Assembly (NCBI GenBank): GCA_003313425.1
Contig: NHZP01000003.1
Span: 682,001-746,000, forward strand
Source of the DNA: Pseudopyrenochaeta lycopersici
Taxonomy: Eukaryota; Ascomycota; Dothideomycetes; Pleosporales; Pseudopyrenochaetaceae
Direction: 5' to 3'
Length of the DNA: 64,000 nucleotides
Part shown: piece by piece, positions 12,406 through 24,907 of the stretch
Numbering within the stretch: the first letter of the stretch is position 1
How the letters are laid out: every line of letters starts with the position of its first letter
The notes under the pieces: generated by a model
What the model was told of the DNA's origin: nothing
Databases searched by the model: none
What the model saw: only the letters and a program-made list of their open reading frames with translations
Made by a program: the position numbers and the translations under genes

Positions 12406-13935
12406 GCAAAGACAGAAGGGGATCTCGAGGATGAGACATAAGGCGAGTTGAAGGCAGTTGAAGGCAGTTAATGGCAGGTGATTGTAGTGTAGTTACTGAC
12501 TCTTATTAATTGGTGAGTGTCTATTGCTTTAGGGCTTTGGACGAGCGATTCTGCGATTTTGGCTCCAAGAGCCCCGATATACCCCACTCAGTACTCCAAG
12601 AATTGAAATTGCGGCTACAGCACGAATCTTTCTTAACAAGATCGATTTTCAAAAGGCTTACACGGTTGCAATGCATAGTGAATCTTTCGTTTTTATGCAA
12701 CACGAGACTGACACTTGTTCTATTGGTCTTCTAGATGCCCACTATTCCACAAAATCCCAATCAATCCAATTAAATCCATGTTTTGCTCAAGAAGCACCAT
12801 AAGACCGAGAGCAGGCATCTAGAACGTGAAGTACACGAATGCAGGTCTATGGTGTGCTAACGCTGGATTCCCACCGGTGGCAAAAGTTGAACAAAGTCAA
12901 GTGTAACACTACTTTTCAAAGCGTCAGCAGAGAACAATGAATGCATTGCAGAAGCAGATGTAAAGTCAAAGAAGCGATCAGTTGAAAGATGAAAAGTCTC
13001 GAAGGTTATTCGATCATAGGGGCGAACCCCTCTGAGTTAGCATGAAGTTTTGTTCATCATAGCAAAGGTACTGAAAAATAGAGTAATGCTTACCATATAT
13101 CGGTCACAGCATTCCATAACAAAGACACGAGTTACCAGGTGAATTAGTTCTTACCTGAGGAAACGTTAGCAACATGCCGTCAATGTTAATTACGGTGCTG
13201 ATGCTCAAGTTGAAAGAATGTCAGGTAATCGAACTTGTTTTGTTCCCCACTGGTAGGTCGGTATTTGATAGTACATGAGGTTGCTCATCATTGCAGAATG
13301 CATGGGAAGGTTCATCAAAGCAGACTGACCTGTTAAAACTAATCGCGACTCAACGAAACCCTGTGCGCATCAATGTCGTTATGACGCAGTTGTTCATCAT
13401 CATATTACCGCACACCGAGCTAGGTGCAATGGAGCGAAAGGGTTTCGTGAGCACGAGAGGATATGTCAAAAGCACAGGAGCCCGTTGATAGACCACATTG
13501 TATGTGGTACCGAGCCGCGACTAGCTTTGCGAGTCCTACAACACTTGTAACTGTTAGCTAGAGTTCCCCGAAAAACATGTAACAATTGAAGAAGGCTCTG
13601 AAAGATCAGTTTTCCCGTTTGGCTTGGGTGGTCGGATCACCATAGAATGTATGATAGGGGCGACACGAATGTTCATCATGTGGAGAGAAATGAAAATCGA
13701 GGGTTGCGACTTACTCAAAGCTGGTTGTGGTGTGAAGAAGGAAAAGCAAAGCCCAAAGTTTTGAAGGGAACTTTTCGCGGGCGGCGTTTTGTTTCGCCGG
13801 GAAAGGGTGCCCGTGCGCCTGATCTTCTGCAACAACGCGCCGGGAGCGCTCGAGAGCCCACCCCGAACCACGCGCGCTCCACCCCTCCACAGCTCCTTAT
13901 CGACAACCACCACACTGGAAACTCTTGCTGCTACC
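12406..13935. other. intergenic region, no gene recognised
   Basis: About 1.5 kb with below-average GC for much of its length. Open frames are short and unconvincing on both strands, and no tRNA-like fold was found. The last ~200 bp, pyrimidine-rich, are the likely promoter and leader of the RRM protein gene. Confidence 0.5.
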
Positions 13936-14851
13936 ATGGCCGAGCCAACCTCATTTGCAAACTTCGTCAAGGATGCGCGGGAGAAGAAGAAGAACGAAAC
14001 CCTTGCACAGCAATTCCTAGGAGGGAACCGAGGCAGGAAGGCTAATGCGTCAGGCGCCGGTGCCGGTACAAGACCCCGTCAAACCTCAGAAAAGCCCACT
14101 CTATTGAGTCGCATAAGTGGTGCTGGAGTACAGAAGCGATCATCTTCTGCTAAACCAGATCTGAGGGCCAACATCGAAGGGAAATGGCAGCACGACTTAC
14201 ACAAGTTGAACAACCCAAATGGCCCGCCGCCGGCAACGAAGAAGGGGGTCAGCCGCACGGTCTCTGCCTCACATGTCGACCGCAACAGTCGGACGTACGA
14301 CAAATTCGCCTCGGTGTTACATAGGAATGCCAGTACTCGTACCAATGATGCGCCGGGTTTCAACATCAAGGGCGTTGCGGCAGGCGGGCCGTACACTGTC
14401 ATTGCCAGCAACTTTGCGCCAGGGACAACAGCTATGGATATCGAGGCCGTGATGGCGCCGCATGGCGGGGAGTCATTGGGCTGTAGGCTTCTTTCTGCAT
14501 CACCAACAGTCATGGTGGAACTTCAATTTGCAGACAAAGTCGGTGCCGAGAATGTGATTGCAACATTCAACAATCAGAAGGTGATTATGGCTGAGAGATT
14601 GATTCACTGAGAGAAATTGACCCGGCGCATAGGCTGACGGCAGGCTGCTTTACGTATACATGAAGGAAAACCTTCCCAGCAACAATCTCGCACACTCCCG
14701 ACCACCGCCTGCCCGCCTCACGCAGCCAGTCGATGATATGGATGTTGATACGAGCGCCGGCGCCCGCAGTGGCAGTTTCCAAGACGGACGGTATGGATTC
14801 AATGACAGCAACCGAAGAGACCCACCCCGGGGACCACGCAAGCGATTTTAG
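13936..14851 (+). CDS. RRM-fold RNA-binding protein (Mlo3/Yra1-like architecture)
   Basis: Predicted 287-residue protein in two exons (13936-14580 and 14633-14851; 52-nt intron). A basic, disordered N-terminal half (SFANFVKDAREKKKNE, RGRKANASG) is followed by an RRM-type alpha-beta domain from about residue 150: YTVIASNFAPGTT, DIEAVMAPHGG, VMVELQFADKVGAENVIATF, then across the intron ADGRLLYVYMK. The tail ends DGRYGF and an Arg-rich end. Without splicing the frame would stop after MAERLIH and lose the last RRM strand, so the intron is well supported. A role in mRNA processing or export is inferred from domain order only. The start at 13936 sits in a CACC-like context after a long upstream open frame. 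Confidence 0.8.
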
Positions 14852-15380
14852 ATACTGGCCAAGCGTCAAATTATTTTTGTTCACGATGTACGATACCCCT
14901 TCATGACTGATTACGACGAGCGATCCCCCGGCTATTGAGGAACGTCGATTAACGTGACGAGAAGCTGATCTTTCTTCTAGTAGCGAGATGTAGTTTCACG
15001 GCATGAGCAAGGAGAAAGGGTTCAAGCGGAGAGAAGGATATGTCAGACAAGACTTATCAACAATGCGCTTGGAATCTAGAAGCATATCCTCTATGAGAAC
15101 ACTTTGACACTTCTCTTCCCTAATATATAATCTTTGAAGTATGCCCATCGAATTGCGTGAATTACATGCGATCGTCCTCATTTCCGATACTGTTCGCACG
15201 TCAACCGGTTCGCTAGCCTCTTTAGGGGCTTGGAATCTCACGTCCAGGGGAATGAATTCGAAAAAGTCTGATTCGTTCTTGCCATCATAGGGTGCAAGAA
15301 TGGTCATTGACCATGTAGAAGCTGTTTGATGCGCTTTTGTAGCACCAGCTGTTATTCGACGACGGTCAAGAGCTGAGTGT
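14852..15380. other. convergent 3' flanks
   Basis: 529 bp between two genes that end towards each other. An open frame runs through on the minus strand, but it is continuous with the EMC10-like last exon and shows no protein similarity. Confidence 0.5.
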
Positions 15381-15994
15381 CTATTTCGAATCCCCACCAC
15401 CCGCAGCCAGCTGCACCACGAGAAACAACGCAATCGCCCACCAATACCTGCATGAATATTAGAGACTGACTGACTCCATAAATTAAGCATCAGAGCTACT
15501 CACTTTTGCAAGAACGTTTTTTCAGGCTCCTTCGATTCCAGCTTCCCCTCCGCATTCAGCACGATCGGCTTGTTCAACATCGGCTTTGGCCCTGGAACCC
15601 TCTGCACAATTTCAACCTCAACCTCGTCTCCACTCCCCCTAGCACTGGTCCCAAAGCCCACATGAAACGGCTCGCCCTTCTCATCGACGTGTACAACGAA
15701 CTTTTTGCTGTACTGCTCTGAGAAGCTAGCCGCTGATGTTACGATGCCGCGCCATGAGCCCGAGTTTGAGTCTGTGAGCCCGATACGCAAGAGGTGTTCG
15801 GAAGAGTAGGAGCCAGTTGGTGGTGTGTAAGATACCAAAGAGCCAGTGGGCTGGTCGGCTGAGTACTCGATTTGCGCGAGCGGGATGGGGGAGGGGACAA
15901 TGGATGAGTCTGACGAGACCGGGACGGAGGATACGTAGAGAGTCACCGAGGATGCGACTGCGAAGGGCAGCAGGAGAAGCTTCGAAAGGAGCAT
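15381..15994 (-). CDS. EMC10: ER membrane protein complex subunit 10-like protein
   Basis: Predicted 185 residues in two exons (15994-15504 and 15447-15381; 56-nt intron, donor GTGAGT). The N-terminus MLLSKLLLLPFAVASSVTL is a signal peptide. The lumenal beta-rich domain carries HLLRIGLTDSNSGSWRG and FVVHVDEKGEPFHVGFG. The short last exon adds YWWAIALFLVVQLAAGGG, a C-terminal membrane helix; without splicing the anchor would be missing. These traits match fungal EMC10, part of the complex inserting membrane proteins at the ER. The family is divergent, so the name is less certain than the topology. Confidence 0.75.
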
Positions 15995-16577
15995 TTTGGC
16001 GCGTTGGAGGATTGATGGGGTATGCGCGAGATGGCGTTGGACATGGGAGCTTAGGCGCGGCGAATCTTTCCACCGAAGACATTCACCCGAAACTCGCTTC
16101 AACTGCCCGTAGTTTGTTCACGCTTGCACGCTTGCACGCTTGTCCATACGTCAGTTCGCATGGCTTCTCCGCGTGCTCCGCAATACGCAATAGCGCGCAC
16201 AAGAGGAGCCCAAGACTCAGACTTGCATTGGGTGGCGTTTGCTATGGCCAACAGCATCCGGCATTCCCAAAGAAGTGGAACCGGAGGCTCGCGACCTCCA
16301 CAATTCTCCGTCCCATCTGGCGAGCCGATCGGCATTCAGAGGCGACGACCCTGAAAAGCAACAGTCCAATTGCTCAGAAACTCGGGGTCACTAAGCAGTC
16401 CATTGCCCCGCCCCCACCATGCTAAAGCTCTTGAGAGCTCCCATGAGCTCATCTCGCATCGAGCGCTGTGCTGAGTCTCAACATATTTTTGAGCTCCTCA
16501 GGGTCAGATCAATTCTCTTGTACCCTTAAGCTTCTTTTACCTTCACCATCTTGTTGCATTGTGTACGCAATTTTACA
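15995..16577. other. divergent promoter region
   Basis: 583 bp shared by the EMC10-like gene (leftwards) and the FGGY kinase (rightwards). It contains an 8-bp tandem repeat (listed separately). Confidence 0.55.
16119..16142 (+). repeat. three tandem copies of CACGCTTG
   Basis: A perfect 3 x 8 bp tandem repeat located 125-148 bp upstream of the EMC10-like start codon. It could be a simple slippage product or a repeated protein-binding site; the sequence alone does not decide. Confidence 0.8.
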
Positions 16578-18517
16578 ATGGCTGGTACAGTTCCGTTCAG
16601 GCAGAATCAACGACAGCAGTCGCGACAGCTGTCGACTGACCCTCGCAATGAACTTCACCCCCATATAGATCATTATATCGGTATCGATGTAGGCACAGGT
16701 AGTGCCAGAGCCTGTATCATGAACGATCAGGGCGACATTGTGGGCCTGGCATCAGAGAATATTGGCCTTTGGCAACCACAGACTGGCTACTATGTACTTA
16801 TCCCACAATCATGCGTCTGGACTAGAGACTGAAAAAGTCAGGAACAATCTACCACAGACATCTGGCGCTGCATTTGCTCTTCAGTTCGCCGAGCGATGGA
16901 CCAGCACAATATTGACCGAGACTCCATCCGTGGCATAGGCTTTGATGCAACCTGCTCACTCGCCGTATTCAGAGACGATACTGATGAACCCGTTTCTGTC
17001 ACTGGACCCAACTTCGATAATAAAGATGGGAACGACCGTAATGTTATTCTATGGTTGGACCATCGCCCCGTCGAAGAAACGAACAAAATCAACGCAACGA
17101 ATCACAATCTGCTACGATATGTCGGAGGCAAAATGTCAATCGAGATGGAAATTCCGAAGGTACTATGGCTCAAGAACAATATGCAGAAGGAGCTTTTCGA
17201 TCGCTGCAAGTTCTATGACTTGACCGATGCGCTTACCCATTTGGCGACTGGGAGCGAAACCCGAAGCTTTTGCAGCGTTGTTTGCAAGCAAGGGTTTGTT
17301 CCGGTTGGCGTAGACGGCAGTGTCAAGGGTTGGCAGGAGGACTTCCTCAAGGAGATTGGTCTGGAAGACCTAGTCGAGGACAATTTTAAACGCATGGGTG
17401 GCGTTGATAAAGTGGTTTGTCCTTCCCTACATGATTACAGAGTCTTGGCTAACTTATTCAGAACGGACGCTATCTTACTGCTGGTGAGCTTGTTGGTACT
17501 CTGAGTGAAAAGGCAGCAGCAGAAATGGGATTGCAGCCCGGCATTGCCGTCGGTAGTGGTGTTATCGATGCCTATGCTGGATGGATTGGTACCGTTGGTG
17601 CCAAAGTCCAGCTGGACGAAGATACACTTGACATGGAGCAGCCCAAGAACGACGTCTCGCAAGCATTCACCCGTCTCGCCGCCGTAGCAGGAACGTCAAC
17701 CTGTCACCTTGCTATGTCTCGGGACCCCGTGTTTGTAGACGGTGTCTGGGGACCGTATCGAGACGTTCTTCTACCAGGATATTGGATGGCAGAGGGCGGA
17801 CAGAGCGCCACTGGCGAACTACTGAAACATGTCATCGAGACACATCCGGCGTTCAACGAAGCGGTCTCAGTCGCTGAGACCTACAACACAAACATTTATG
17901 ATTACCTAAACGAACATCTCCGTGAAATGGCCGAGAAGGAGAATGCGCCACACATCTCATGGCTAGGACGACACTTCTTCTTCTACGGCGATCTATTCGG
18001 AAATCGTTCTCCTGTCGCCGATGCCAACATGAAGGGTTCCGTCATCGGACTTAGCTCTGACAAGAGTCTTGACGGTCTAGCACTCTACTACTACGCTACA
18101 ATGGAGTTCATTGCTCTGCAAACTCACCAGATTGTCTCTGCAATGAACAAGTCCGGCCACGTCATCTCCTCGATTTTCATGTCCGGTTCGCAATGCCAAA
18201 ACAATCTGCTCATGCAGCTCATGGCGACTGCCTGCGATATGCCCGTTCTTATTCCGCGGTATGTGCACGCAGCTGTTGTGCATGGTGCGGCGATGCTTGG
18301 TGCGAAGGCGGCGAGCACAGACAAAGATGGCAACAGCGAACCGTTGTGGGACATCATGGATAGATTTAGCAAGCCTGGCAAGACGGTCAAGCCGCTTGGT
18401 GATAAAAAGCTAAAGGGTTTGTTGGACGCTAAGTATAAGGTGTTTTTGGAGCAGTGTGAGGGACAGCAGAGGTATAGAAAGGAGGTTGATGCGGCCATTG
18501 ACGGATGGATTTCGTGA
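16578..18517 (+). CDS. FGGY-family carbohydrate kinase (ribulokinase-like, YDR109C type)
   Basis: Sugar kinase of 614 residues in three exons (16578-16793, 16842-17414, 17462-18517). Motifs in order: IGIDVGTGSARACI (ATP/phosphate loop), GIGFDATCSL, WLDHRP (sugar and catalytic region), VGSGVIDAYAGWIG, AGTSTCHLAM, PGYWMAEGGQSATG and MSGSQCQNNLLMQLMA. This is the eukaryotic FGGY branch whose yeast member YDR109C and human FGGY phosphorylate D-ribulose; the exact substrate here is inferred. The two introns are 48 and 47 nt, near the lower limit for this genome. Confidence 0.92.
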
Positions 18518-18889
18518 GGGTACCAGTGAAGCCTTATGTTGAGCAGCTCAGAAGTTGCTTTGCTGTGGAGATGAGATAATTTGAGAGGGCAGTTCCCCTC
18601 GAGGATATAACCAGCAAGGTCACTTGAACGTAATTGAGTGGTGCTTTCTTCGTGACGCGTTGCAATGCAGCGTAACCACGTGACAACGTGCCAGTGGGGA
18701 AACGGCGCCGGGGTTGGGACTCGCCGATTGCCAGGCTTCATAGAACCAAGGTCTCCAACTGCTACGCTTTCCACATCCACACCACATACTAAATCATTCA
18801 CATACCCACATGATAACAACTTCGATTCTTCGGGTCAAGATTTCCGCGCAACGTTATAGTTGTTCTCTGAGACTGTATCACATATCTTT
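18518..18889. other. intergenic spacer
   Basis: 372 bp between tandem genes, holding the MED27 promoter. No other feature seen. Confidence 0.5.
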
Positions 18890-19907
18890 ATGAGTAGTTC
18901 CGAGACTGCGGCGCAGCCGGGCGCTGGCTGGGATGAGGCACAATGCACAGCGGCACTTGCGCAGCTCGAGCAGCTGCAGGCACAGGTGATTATTGATGGC
19001 ACATTTCAAGAAACCCCGAGAGCTCACGCATCACAGCTGGATGACCTCCGCTTAGCGATTCCTCGAATCATCGAACCTTTCCACCGCCCTCCAAATTCTA
19101 CAACTTTTAAGTTATATGCAGAAGGCGTCATCGGCTCGCAAAATGGAATCAAGAGTATAAGTGATCAGTGGAAAAGCCCAGGAACACAAAGCATATTTGA
19201 GCATGTCAAGAAGAGTATAGGCGCGAATGCCGATCTCGCGGCGAGCGCATCCATACCGTCGTCCGGCTGGATTGAGAGAGAGAGAAAAGAAAGAGACGCA
19301 AAGAATGGCGGAGATCGAACTGAGGGCGTGGAAGAAGTTGGTGGTGTCCTTAGGGACGACGAAATATCTCAAATCATTGTGGAGTTTCGAAAGAATTATC
19401 CGAACGTCAAGCTAGAGACGCAGGATGACAATCGCACAATATTAGTAAGATGTCGCTTTGGCTCTGCCAACATCACCTGCTAACAATTACTGCAGATGCA
19501 ATTCGTGTCTGGCTCTGCGATGTGTAAGTTTCGTATCAACATCGAGCGAGAAGCAAATGGTAGGCACAAACTCAATGCGGAATGTTCGGGAACGATCGAG
19601 CCTTTCCTGGCTATCACACGATGTATTTCGTCACGGCCACAGCCAAATGACCTGAAGTATCTATTGGTATGTCAATTTCCAACCACTCGAACTTCTCCCA
19701 CGACACGAAGACTTGATGAATGCAAGCTGAACACTACAGGATATGATTGGCGCGTACAAGGACGTCAAAGGATTGTCGTGTGCCAAATGTGGACACCTCC
19801 TCGATAGGGCAATGCTGACCCCTACCGCGAGACGAAGCAAACAAGTCCCTGGCACGAACGAAACATCGAACACGGTGTGGGAAGCGTTCCATGAAAGCTG
19901 CCTATGA
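18890..19907 (+). CDS. MED27: Mediator complex subunit 27
   Basis: Tail-associated subunit of the RNA polymerase II Mediator. Three exons (18890-19444, 19496-19666, 19740-19907) give 297 residues. The first exon holds a helical region with a PFHRPP stretch. The end is a zinc-ribbon-like module: GLSCAKCGHLLDRAML and the terminal WEAFHESCL, whose Cys/His pairs fit the Med27 C-terminal domain. Without splicing the Cys-rich end is lost. It converges closely on the next gene, with 33 bp between stop codons. Confidence 0.88.
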
Positions 19908-19940
19908 TGGTATAATTGCCAATTACTCACCATCCTAAGC

Positions 19941-20570
19941 TTATACCCACGGCCCATGGGGCAGATGATACCCTTCCAGTCCCCGACCTCGCTCGTTGTG
20001 GACATCACCACCCAGAAACTGCGGCATATACTCGTAGTCCTGATACCAGCGACCGTCACGCACCCGGACGGCTTCGGGATAAGGATTTAGATTATCTCTA
20101 TGCGGCCCTGGCTGCCATCTTGCATCTGTCCACATAGAACGGTATGGCATGCAATGTTTTCGAGTTCGGAAATCGTAGCTCAGCCCGGGCATTCGCCCAC
20201 CAAGCAAGCCATCCGTAGTCCAAGGAGCAAATTTCCGCTGGTTGAAACAGGAAACCAAGCCACGATCACCGACATCAACGTGTCCTGACCATTGGGCTCG
20301 TGTGGGACGATTCGATAAGCAGTCTCGCTTGTCGGCACTGAAGGCAACGAAGATGTCTGGGCCTTTGTTTTGAAGAACATCCTTGATGCGACCCCACCTA
20401 GTGCCGTTCTTTCCATCCTTCGGCCAGATGAAGGCTTTCGATGCCTTGACGTTGCGGAGTTTCCGGCCATCTTGAAACCATCCCCGCATTAGAGGATGCC
20501 GAACGTATTCAGCTGGTCTATGCCGATATGCATCTTGAACAGGCCCAAAGCATGGTAGATGCCCAGCCAT
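19941..20570 (-). CDS. uncharacterised protein, single exon
   Basis: A 209-residue open frame on the opposite strand from MED27, with balanced composition and many Trp, Arg and Gly residues. Recognisable pieces are KDVLQNKGPDIFVAFSADKRD, shortened here to its core KGPDIFVAFSADKRD, and a Tyr/Pro-rich end (YMPQFLGGDVHNERGRG). No signal peptide or membrane helix is seen. I do not recognise a family; the length and composition suggest a real gene rather than a shadow. Possible mitochondrial or nucleic-acid-linked roles cannot be judged. Confidence 0.65.
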   Translation of the reverse strand: MAGHLPCFGPVQDAYRHRPAEYVRHPLMRGWFQDGRKLRNVKASKAFIWPKDGKNGTRWGRIKDVLQNKGPDIFVAFSADKRDCLSNRPTRAQWSGHVDVGDRGLVSCFNQRKFAPWTTDGLLGGRMPGLSYDFRTRKHCMPYRSMWTDARWQPGPHRDNLNPYPEAVRVRDGRWYQDYEYMPQFLGGDVHNERGRGLEGYHLPHGPWV

Positions 20571-21111
20571 CTGCGCAGATGTATGGGGAGCGATATAATT
20601 TAGTAGTGTTTTTAGAAGGTAACGATGGGATGTTAGTTGGCTTTTGAATGGTTTATGCGACGCATCGTTTGCTAGGGGCTGTTGGATGGTAGAACGAGCA
20701 GAATCAACACAGACTAGCGATTGTTGAAAGGATGTGTGTTTAGGATAAGCAAATAGCAGTCATGCAGCATATAGTGTCACACTTAGTTGGTCGTTCAAGC
20801 ATCTCCACCAGTAAGCCTGCACTGCTTCCGGCCGGTGTGTATTTTCCCAGGTTTGTTGTTCGACGATCAAACACATACTTGCACTCAGATCGAAATTTAA
20901 ACAAGCAGTTTTGAGGAACTTGACATGGAGCAAAAGAGCCACTAAAGTTACGAAAGATTACAACCTCCATCTCAGGCGGTCGATACTTTCACTCGCTCCA
21001 ATTGGTACCTGACTGACAGGGATTAGGGTGGCCCAAGCTTCCAAAGTTGAACACCGCGATCTCGTTTCTCCAGGTTTGTTGTCGGTACATCAACACGCCG
21101 CGACCACCGCC
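20571..21111. other. divergent promoter region
   Basis: 541 bp between the unknown gene (leftwards) and NIC96 (rightwards). No conserved site was recognised. Confidence 0.5.
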
Positions 21112-24100
21112 ATGTCTTCGCTTTTCGGCAATCTTGGGGGCGCTCAGCCTGCCTCCAGTGGCGCCTCGACTACGGGAGGACTGTTTGGTGCCACACCAGG
21201 CGCAAGAACTGGAACAACACCGAGTTTGTTTAGCAACCTGGGTGGAGGACCCTCAGGCGCACAGCCCAGCACATCACAGCCAGCAAGCAGTGGAGGCTTG
21301 GGCGGAAGCCTCTTTAGTAGTGTCCAAGGGGGGGCGAATTCGACAGCAACCGCGACACCATCCCTCTTCACAGGCGCGACTTCGACCTCGCAACTGCAAA
21401 CGCAAACGCAAACGGGAGGCTTCTCGCTGTTTTCTAAGCCGGCGCAATCGGCGGCAACCAATCCACTGTCTAATCCGCAGCAAACGAGCGGCCTTGGGCA
21501 ATCCTCCCTCTTTGGCCCTGCCTCGACCCAGCAGCAGCAGCCACAACAGCAACAGCAGGGAACCTCTTTGTCCCAGTCTCAAGCAGCCACCAGTCGCTCG
21601 GCTCACTTCGACCATCTGCTCGAACGAGGCCGCAAACGAAATGCTGGCGAAAATGGAACCAGCAACTTCGATGAGCTACCTTCATTGCAGCTGGGTCTCG
21701 GGGACATTGCACGGAAGGTGCGCAACCTTGGAGCTGGGGGTCCCTCAGCAGGTCAAGCCCAGGATGGCGCACAGGATCGCGCAGCGTAAGTTCCCTTTGG
21801 ATGTAACATGACAGTATACTGATTGTTTCAGGCACTACCTTCTCTCGGCTTCGGGGGTGAAGATGGGCAGCACGCTCCGCGACCTAAATCAATTCTCCTC
21901 CCAAGCAGGCCTCAACACAACTACATCAGCCCAGAATCTGTTTGATACTGATGTCGATAGTTACATATCGAACCTGCATTCACAATCCACCCTAGCACTT
22001 ATACAAGAAGGACTGGAACAATCGAAGCGCGATTTCGACACTTTCTTGGAGGACAATGTCCAGATCGAATGGGACAAGCAGCGACAGAAAATCTACGAGC
22101 ACTTTGGACTCGGCAGGCAGAGCGAAGACATGGCAGCCTCACAAAGCACATTTGGCGGCACAGCTCGAGGTGCTTTCGGGCGCTCGACGCGAAAGGGTCG
22201 CTCAATGGGCCCCAAGGGCGCTTCTGTCAATGGCAAGTCGACATTTGGGGCATCTGCAGGCGGACCGCCTGTTCTTGGTGCTTCCAGGAGTGTGCTTGGA
22301 GGGCAAGATGGCCCAGACAAGTCTGTTCTGGGCGGACCAACTGGACCTCAAGACCGATATGCTCGTGACAAACAAGAGAAATTCATGGATGAGGTGAAGA
22401 AGCTCAACGATGCAAGATTACGTGAGAACACATTCTCCGTACTCCATGCGTTCTCTGAGGTCGAGAAGGCTGCAGGTACCGAATACTCGGATCATTTTAT
22501 CAGCGCATATGGCTCTCTCATCGCGATCACTGGCGAGAAGACGGAGCTGGAAGCCTCAAACCCTGGATCAAACCAACCCAAGGAACGGAGCTTTGCCAAA
22601 GATTACCTAGATGATCAGTCCAACTCTGTTGCAAGCGTTCGGATGCGCAAGCGTGTTCTAGACGGCTCTCGAAAATACCTAGAGGGTAGATTTCTGGAAC
22701 ATGTTGATGAGGTTTTAAGGAGAAACCCGGCAGAGGCCCTTGTCGGTGGCGTCCCATCCCTACTCAATAAGATTCGAGGTTTTGTGCGAGCAAAGGTTGC
22801 GTTTAAGGAGCTTGGTGCCGACACTGAGCATTTCCAGAGGATAGGCGACACCGGGGAGGAGTTCCCTTGGGTCATCGTTTTTTACCTACTCAGGGGTGGT
22901 CTTTTGACGGAAGCTGCTGACTATGTCCGCGAAAAGAGGAACTTCTTCCAGAACACTGACAGGAACTTTCAAGCCGCGATAACGCAATATGCTACCGACC
23001 CAGATCGCAGACTTAGTCCGGAGACGCAACAGAAAGTTAGCCACACACATGCTCAGCGAAGTCGAATAAACACGCCAGAGGACCCCTATCGGACCGCCTG
23101 TTACAAGATTGTGGGCCGATGTGAGATGAGCAAACGCAATCTAGAGCCGATCAAGGAGACTATGGATGATTGGATTTGGTTGCAATTTAATTTGGCTCGT
23201 GAGGGCAATCGTGCGGAAGAGAATGCTGGCGAGATATTCGGCTTGGAAGAGCTCCGATCGACCATCAGAGATATCGGTCAGCGCCACTTCATGAATGATG
23301 AAGCTGACGCAGCCGGCGGATATGGCGTCTACTTCTACCTTGCCACGCTGGCGGGCATGTTCGAGCCAGCCATCAAGTATCTCTATGATCACAATTATGT
23401 CTCTGCGGTACACTTCGCCATTGCTCTCGATTACTATGGCCTTCTGAGAGTGTCGGATTGGAGTACTGCGGGCAGCGAGATTCTCACGTATACCACACGA
23501 CAACAACCGCAGCTGAACTTTGGTCGGGTAATTGGCCATTATACTAGCGACTTCCGCGCCGCCCGTGCTGACGCTGCGGCGGACTACTTAGTGCTAATTT
23601 GCATGAACGCTGATCTGCCAGGGGAGGCTGGCAGGCAACAGGCGGAACTTTGCCATGAAGCCCTTCGTGAGCTTGTCCTCGAGACGCGTGAGTTCTCCAC
23701 GCTGCTTGGGGACGTCAAGTCCAACGGGCAAACTACGCCTGGTCTCATTCAAGAACGTGTCCCGCTTCTCAAGTTGAACGGCGAGAATGGCCTGCTCAAC
23801 ACCATCACCCGAGAAGCAGCGAAGATGGCGGATGATAACGGACGAACCAACGATGCAATCCTGCTTTGCCATTTGGCAGGGGAGTACGATAGTGTGGTTG
23901 GTATCTTGAACCGTGCTCTCGCCGAAGCACTCTCAGTGGACCTTGGTCAAGAGCCACTCCGTCTGGAACCGCTGAAGCCACGCCTCACACCCGCTGAAAC
24001 ACAGCAATTACAACTGCAGCAATCTAGTTTGACATCATCAAGTCTGAGCATGCTGGGCACCGATGACCCAGTCGAGCTCGCGCAGAAAGTCCTTGCCCTA

Positions 24101-24608
24101 TACAACGAGAACAGCTTATGGTGGAGGAAAGTTTCTCAAGTCAACCGTGACACAATCGGGATCTTGTACCAGCTCAACAACGCAAAGAAGGTCATCGAAG
24201 CCCGCTCCTACATGGAAGCTCTCGGCGTGAGTTCCACCTTCCTTCAACTACAAACTACATCATGTGCTAACTTGTTTCTAGCAAATTGAGAATCTTCGCA
24301 TTCTCCCCCTCTCCGCTCGTGGCAACCTTAGCGATATTCGCTCCACGGCCAACTCTTTCTCCTCCTACCCTCCTGAGATTGCTCGTAATATTGGTAACGT
24401 GCTACTCTGGTGTATTGGCTGCTGTTCCCGACATCGTGAGCACCTATTAAGTGGACAATTCGACGATCCGATGCGCAAGGTGCTTGCAGACCAGTTGCTG
24501 CAAAAAGCGAAGGACCTTATGGTGTTTGCTGGATTGATCAGGTACAAGCTTCCTCCACGGGTATTTGAGACTTTAGCTAGGGAGGGGCAGGATGTCGGCG
24601 CTTATTAA
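21112..24608 (+). CDS. NIC96: nucleoporin NIC96/NUP93
   Basis: Scaffold nucleoporin of the inner ring, linking the Nsp1 channel complex to Nup188/Nup192. Three exons (21112-21785, 21832-24226, 24282-24608) give about 1131 residues. The first ~200 residues are Gly/Ser/Gln-rich with scattered SLFGNLGG, GGLFG, SLFSNLGGG and SLFGPAS units. The alpha-solenoid follows, with FEPAIKYLYDHNYVSAVHFA and LLCHLAGEYDSVVGILNRAL, ending in FAGLIRYKLPPRVFETL. The length matches filamentous-fungal Nic96 rather than the 839-residue yeast protein; the extra length is the N-terminal low-complexity part. Confidence 0.95.
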
Positions 24609-24907
24609 AAAGGTATGGTTTTAACAGTGGGACTTGGGGTTCTTGGAGCAAGCGCTGCAAAGAAGCTTGATCAGAGTTGCATTACGAAAAGGCATGTCGT
24701 GCATCTGCATAGTGAGATAGTATGTTTGGATTGGTCTAGATATATATCAGCGTACTCATTGTAATCCATATGGAGACATTTGTTTGACAATCATGTCTAC
24801 TTATTCGTTGAAGGTCATTCATGATGACTAATATGACGCACGCAGCTCATGCATATCGCTTGCCAATTCTCGCTTTAACTTGCGTACAACACCAACAACG
24901 AATCACA

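Noticed and set aside
13554..13970. 138-codon minus-strand frame upstream of the RRM gene
   Set aside because: Lies over the promoter and leader of the RRM protein; Ser/Arg-rich without similarity.
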